A DNA stretch of 14,125 nucleotides, from contig DASQWB010000163.1 in NCBI GenBank assembly GCA_035640455.1, positions 1 to 14,125 on the forward strand. Reading direction: 5' to 3'. The notes beneath the pieces were generated by a model, which was not told where the DNA came from, ran no database searches, and worked only from the letters and a program-made list of their open reading frames with translations. This DNA is from AC-50 sp035640455 (GTDB lineage Bacteria > Actinomycetota > Thermoleophilia > Gaiellales > Gaiellaceae). Of this stretch, positions 13,667 to 14,125 are shown piece after piece. Positions within the stretch are counted from its first letter, which is position 1. Each line of letters opens with the position of its first letter. A program made the position numbers and the translations under genes.

Positions 13667-13695
13667 TTGACTCCGACCGATCGAGACTTCAAGAT
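13667..13695 (+). promoter_or_regulatory. promoter candidate overlapping the regulator start
   Basis: TTGACT (13667-13672) and CAAGAT (13690-13695) are separated by exactly 17 bp, a near-consensus sigma-70-type pair. The -10 box covers the ATG at 13694, so if this promoter is used the start would be GTG 13706. Confidence 0.4.
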
Positions 13696-14125
13696 GAGCA
13701 CCACTGTGGCAACCGAGGTGGAGGGGCCTCCGACCGAGACGATCGGTCAGCGGCTCCGCAGACTCCGAACCGAGCGGCGACTCTCCCAACGCGAGCTTTC
13801 CTCGCCGGGCGTCTCCTACGCGTACATCTCCCGGATCGAAGCCGGAACGAGGCAGCCATCTGTCAAAGCACTGCGGATGCTGGCCCGCAAGCTTGGCGTC
13901 TCCGCCGAGTATCTCGAGACGGGGTCAGAGCTAGGCGCCGAGGAAGAGCGGGAGCTCAAGCTTGCCGATGCCGAGCTGAAGCTGAGGCTCGGGGAGGATC
14001 CCGGCGACGCAGAGCGCGTGCTTGCGGAGGTGCTCGAGGAGGCACTCGCAGCCGGCGACAAGACGGCCGCGAATCGCGCCAAGACCACAATGGGACTGGC
14101 CGCCGCCAACAAGGGCGACGATGCC
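13694..14125 (+). CDS. XRE-family transcriptional regulator, cut at the window edge
   Basis: The frame from ATG 13694 stays open for 144 codons to the last base, so the protein is incomplete. Residues 17-75 are an XRE/Cro-CI helix-turn-helix: IGQRLRRLRTERRLSQREL (17-35), then SYAYISRIEAGTRQPS (41-56) and LRMLARKLGVSAEYL (60-74). From about 83 the chain becomes regular acidic and alanine-rich helices (EEERELKLADAELKLRL and on), as in regulators that carry TPR repeats after the HTH. That part is inferred, since most of it lies outside. The protein binds DNA in the cytoplasm; its targets and signal are unknown. The start could also be GTG 13706, because a good promoter -10 covers the ATG. There is no SD. 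The divergent small ORF is its nearest neighbour, 152 bp away. Confidence 0.85.
   Translation, partial: MSTTVATEVEGPPTETIGQRLRRLRTERRLSQRELSSPGVSYAYISRIEAGTRQPSVKALRMLARKLGVSAEYLETGSELGAEEERELKLADAELKLRLGEDPGDAERVLAEVLEEALAAGDKTAANRAKTTMGLAAANKGDDA

Noticed and set aside
1..14125. tRNA, rRNA or CRISPR array
   Set aside because: No cloverleaf, rRNA-like segment or regularly spaced direct repeats were seen on either strand.

Overview
The window is GC-rich, with dense genes on both strands, many GTG/TTG starts and few Shine-Dalgarno (SD) sites. The gene content points to an actinobacterium, most likely an uncultured soil member of the Thermoleophilia (Gaiellales/Solirubrobacterales type). That content includes a KorA/KorB-type 2-oxoacid:ferredoxin oxidoreductase, a COG4315 lipoprotein remnant, a CHRD protein, small secreted proteins and a start-proximal XRE regulator. 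The taxonomic placement is inference from gene style, not from a marker gene.

Layout. 1-2250: a small alpha/beta-barrel protein, a lipoprotein, a histidine phosphatase-fold protein and a secreted protein. 2287-3779: a 14-helix DHA2-type MFS exporter broken by one missing base. 3753-6005: a 750-residue KAP-like membrane P-loop NTPase in visibly more AT-rich DNA, probably acquired by transfer. 6090-9727: korA and korB on the minus strand, separated by a cassette made of a secreted protein gene (minus) and a GFA/CENP-V-type gene (plus). 9860-10208: a frameshifted, 5'-degraded COG4315 gene. 10393-11967: a CHRD-domain secreted protein, a 77-residue hypothetical and a two-domain VOC/catechol dioxygenase-like protein. 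11892-13403: an O-antigen ligase/Wzy-like membrane protein. 13455-13541: a 28-codon ORF with a very strong SD. 13694-14125: an XRE regulator cut by the window edge.

Most genes look like independent housekeeping or accessory units. The clear functional partners are korA and korB, which together would form a CoA-dependent 2-oxoacid dehydrogenase feeding electrons to ferredoxin. No ferredoxin gene is visible. Recurrent architecture stands out. At least eight genes have a -10-like hexamer (NANNNT) 6-8 nt before the start codon and no SD, the pattern of leaderless transcripts. Four divergent pairs are packed back to back, and four convergent pairs overlap at their 3' ends by 27-88 bp. The best candidate for a poorly described system is the KAP-like NTPase. 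The 28-residue ORF and the bidirectional start region at 11106-11130 are the other items worth a look.
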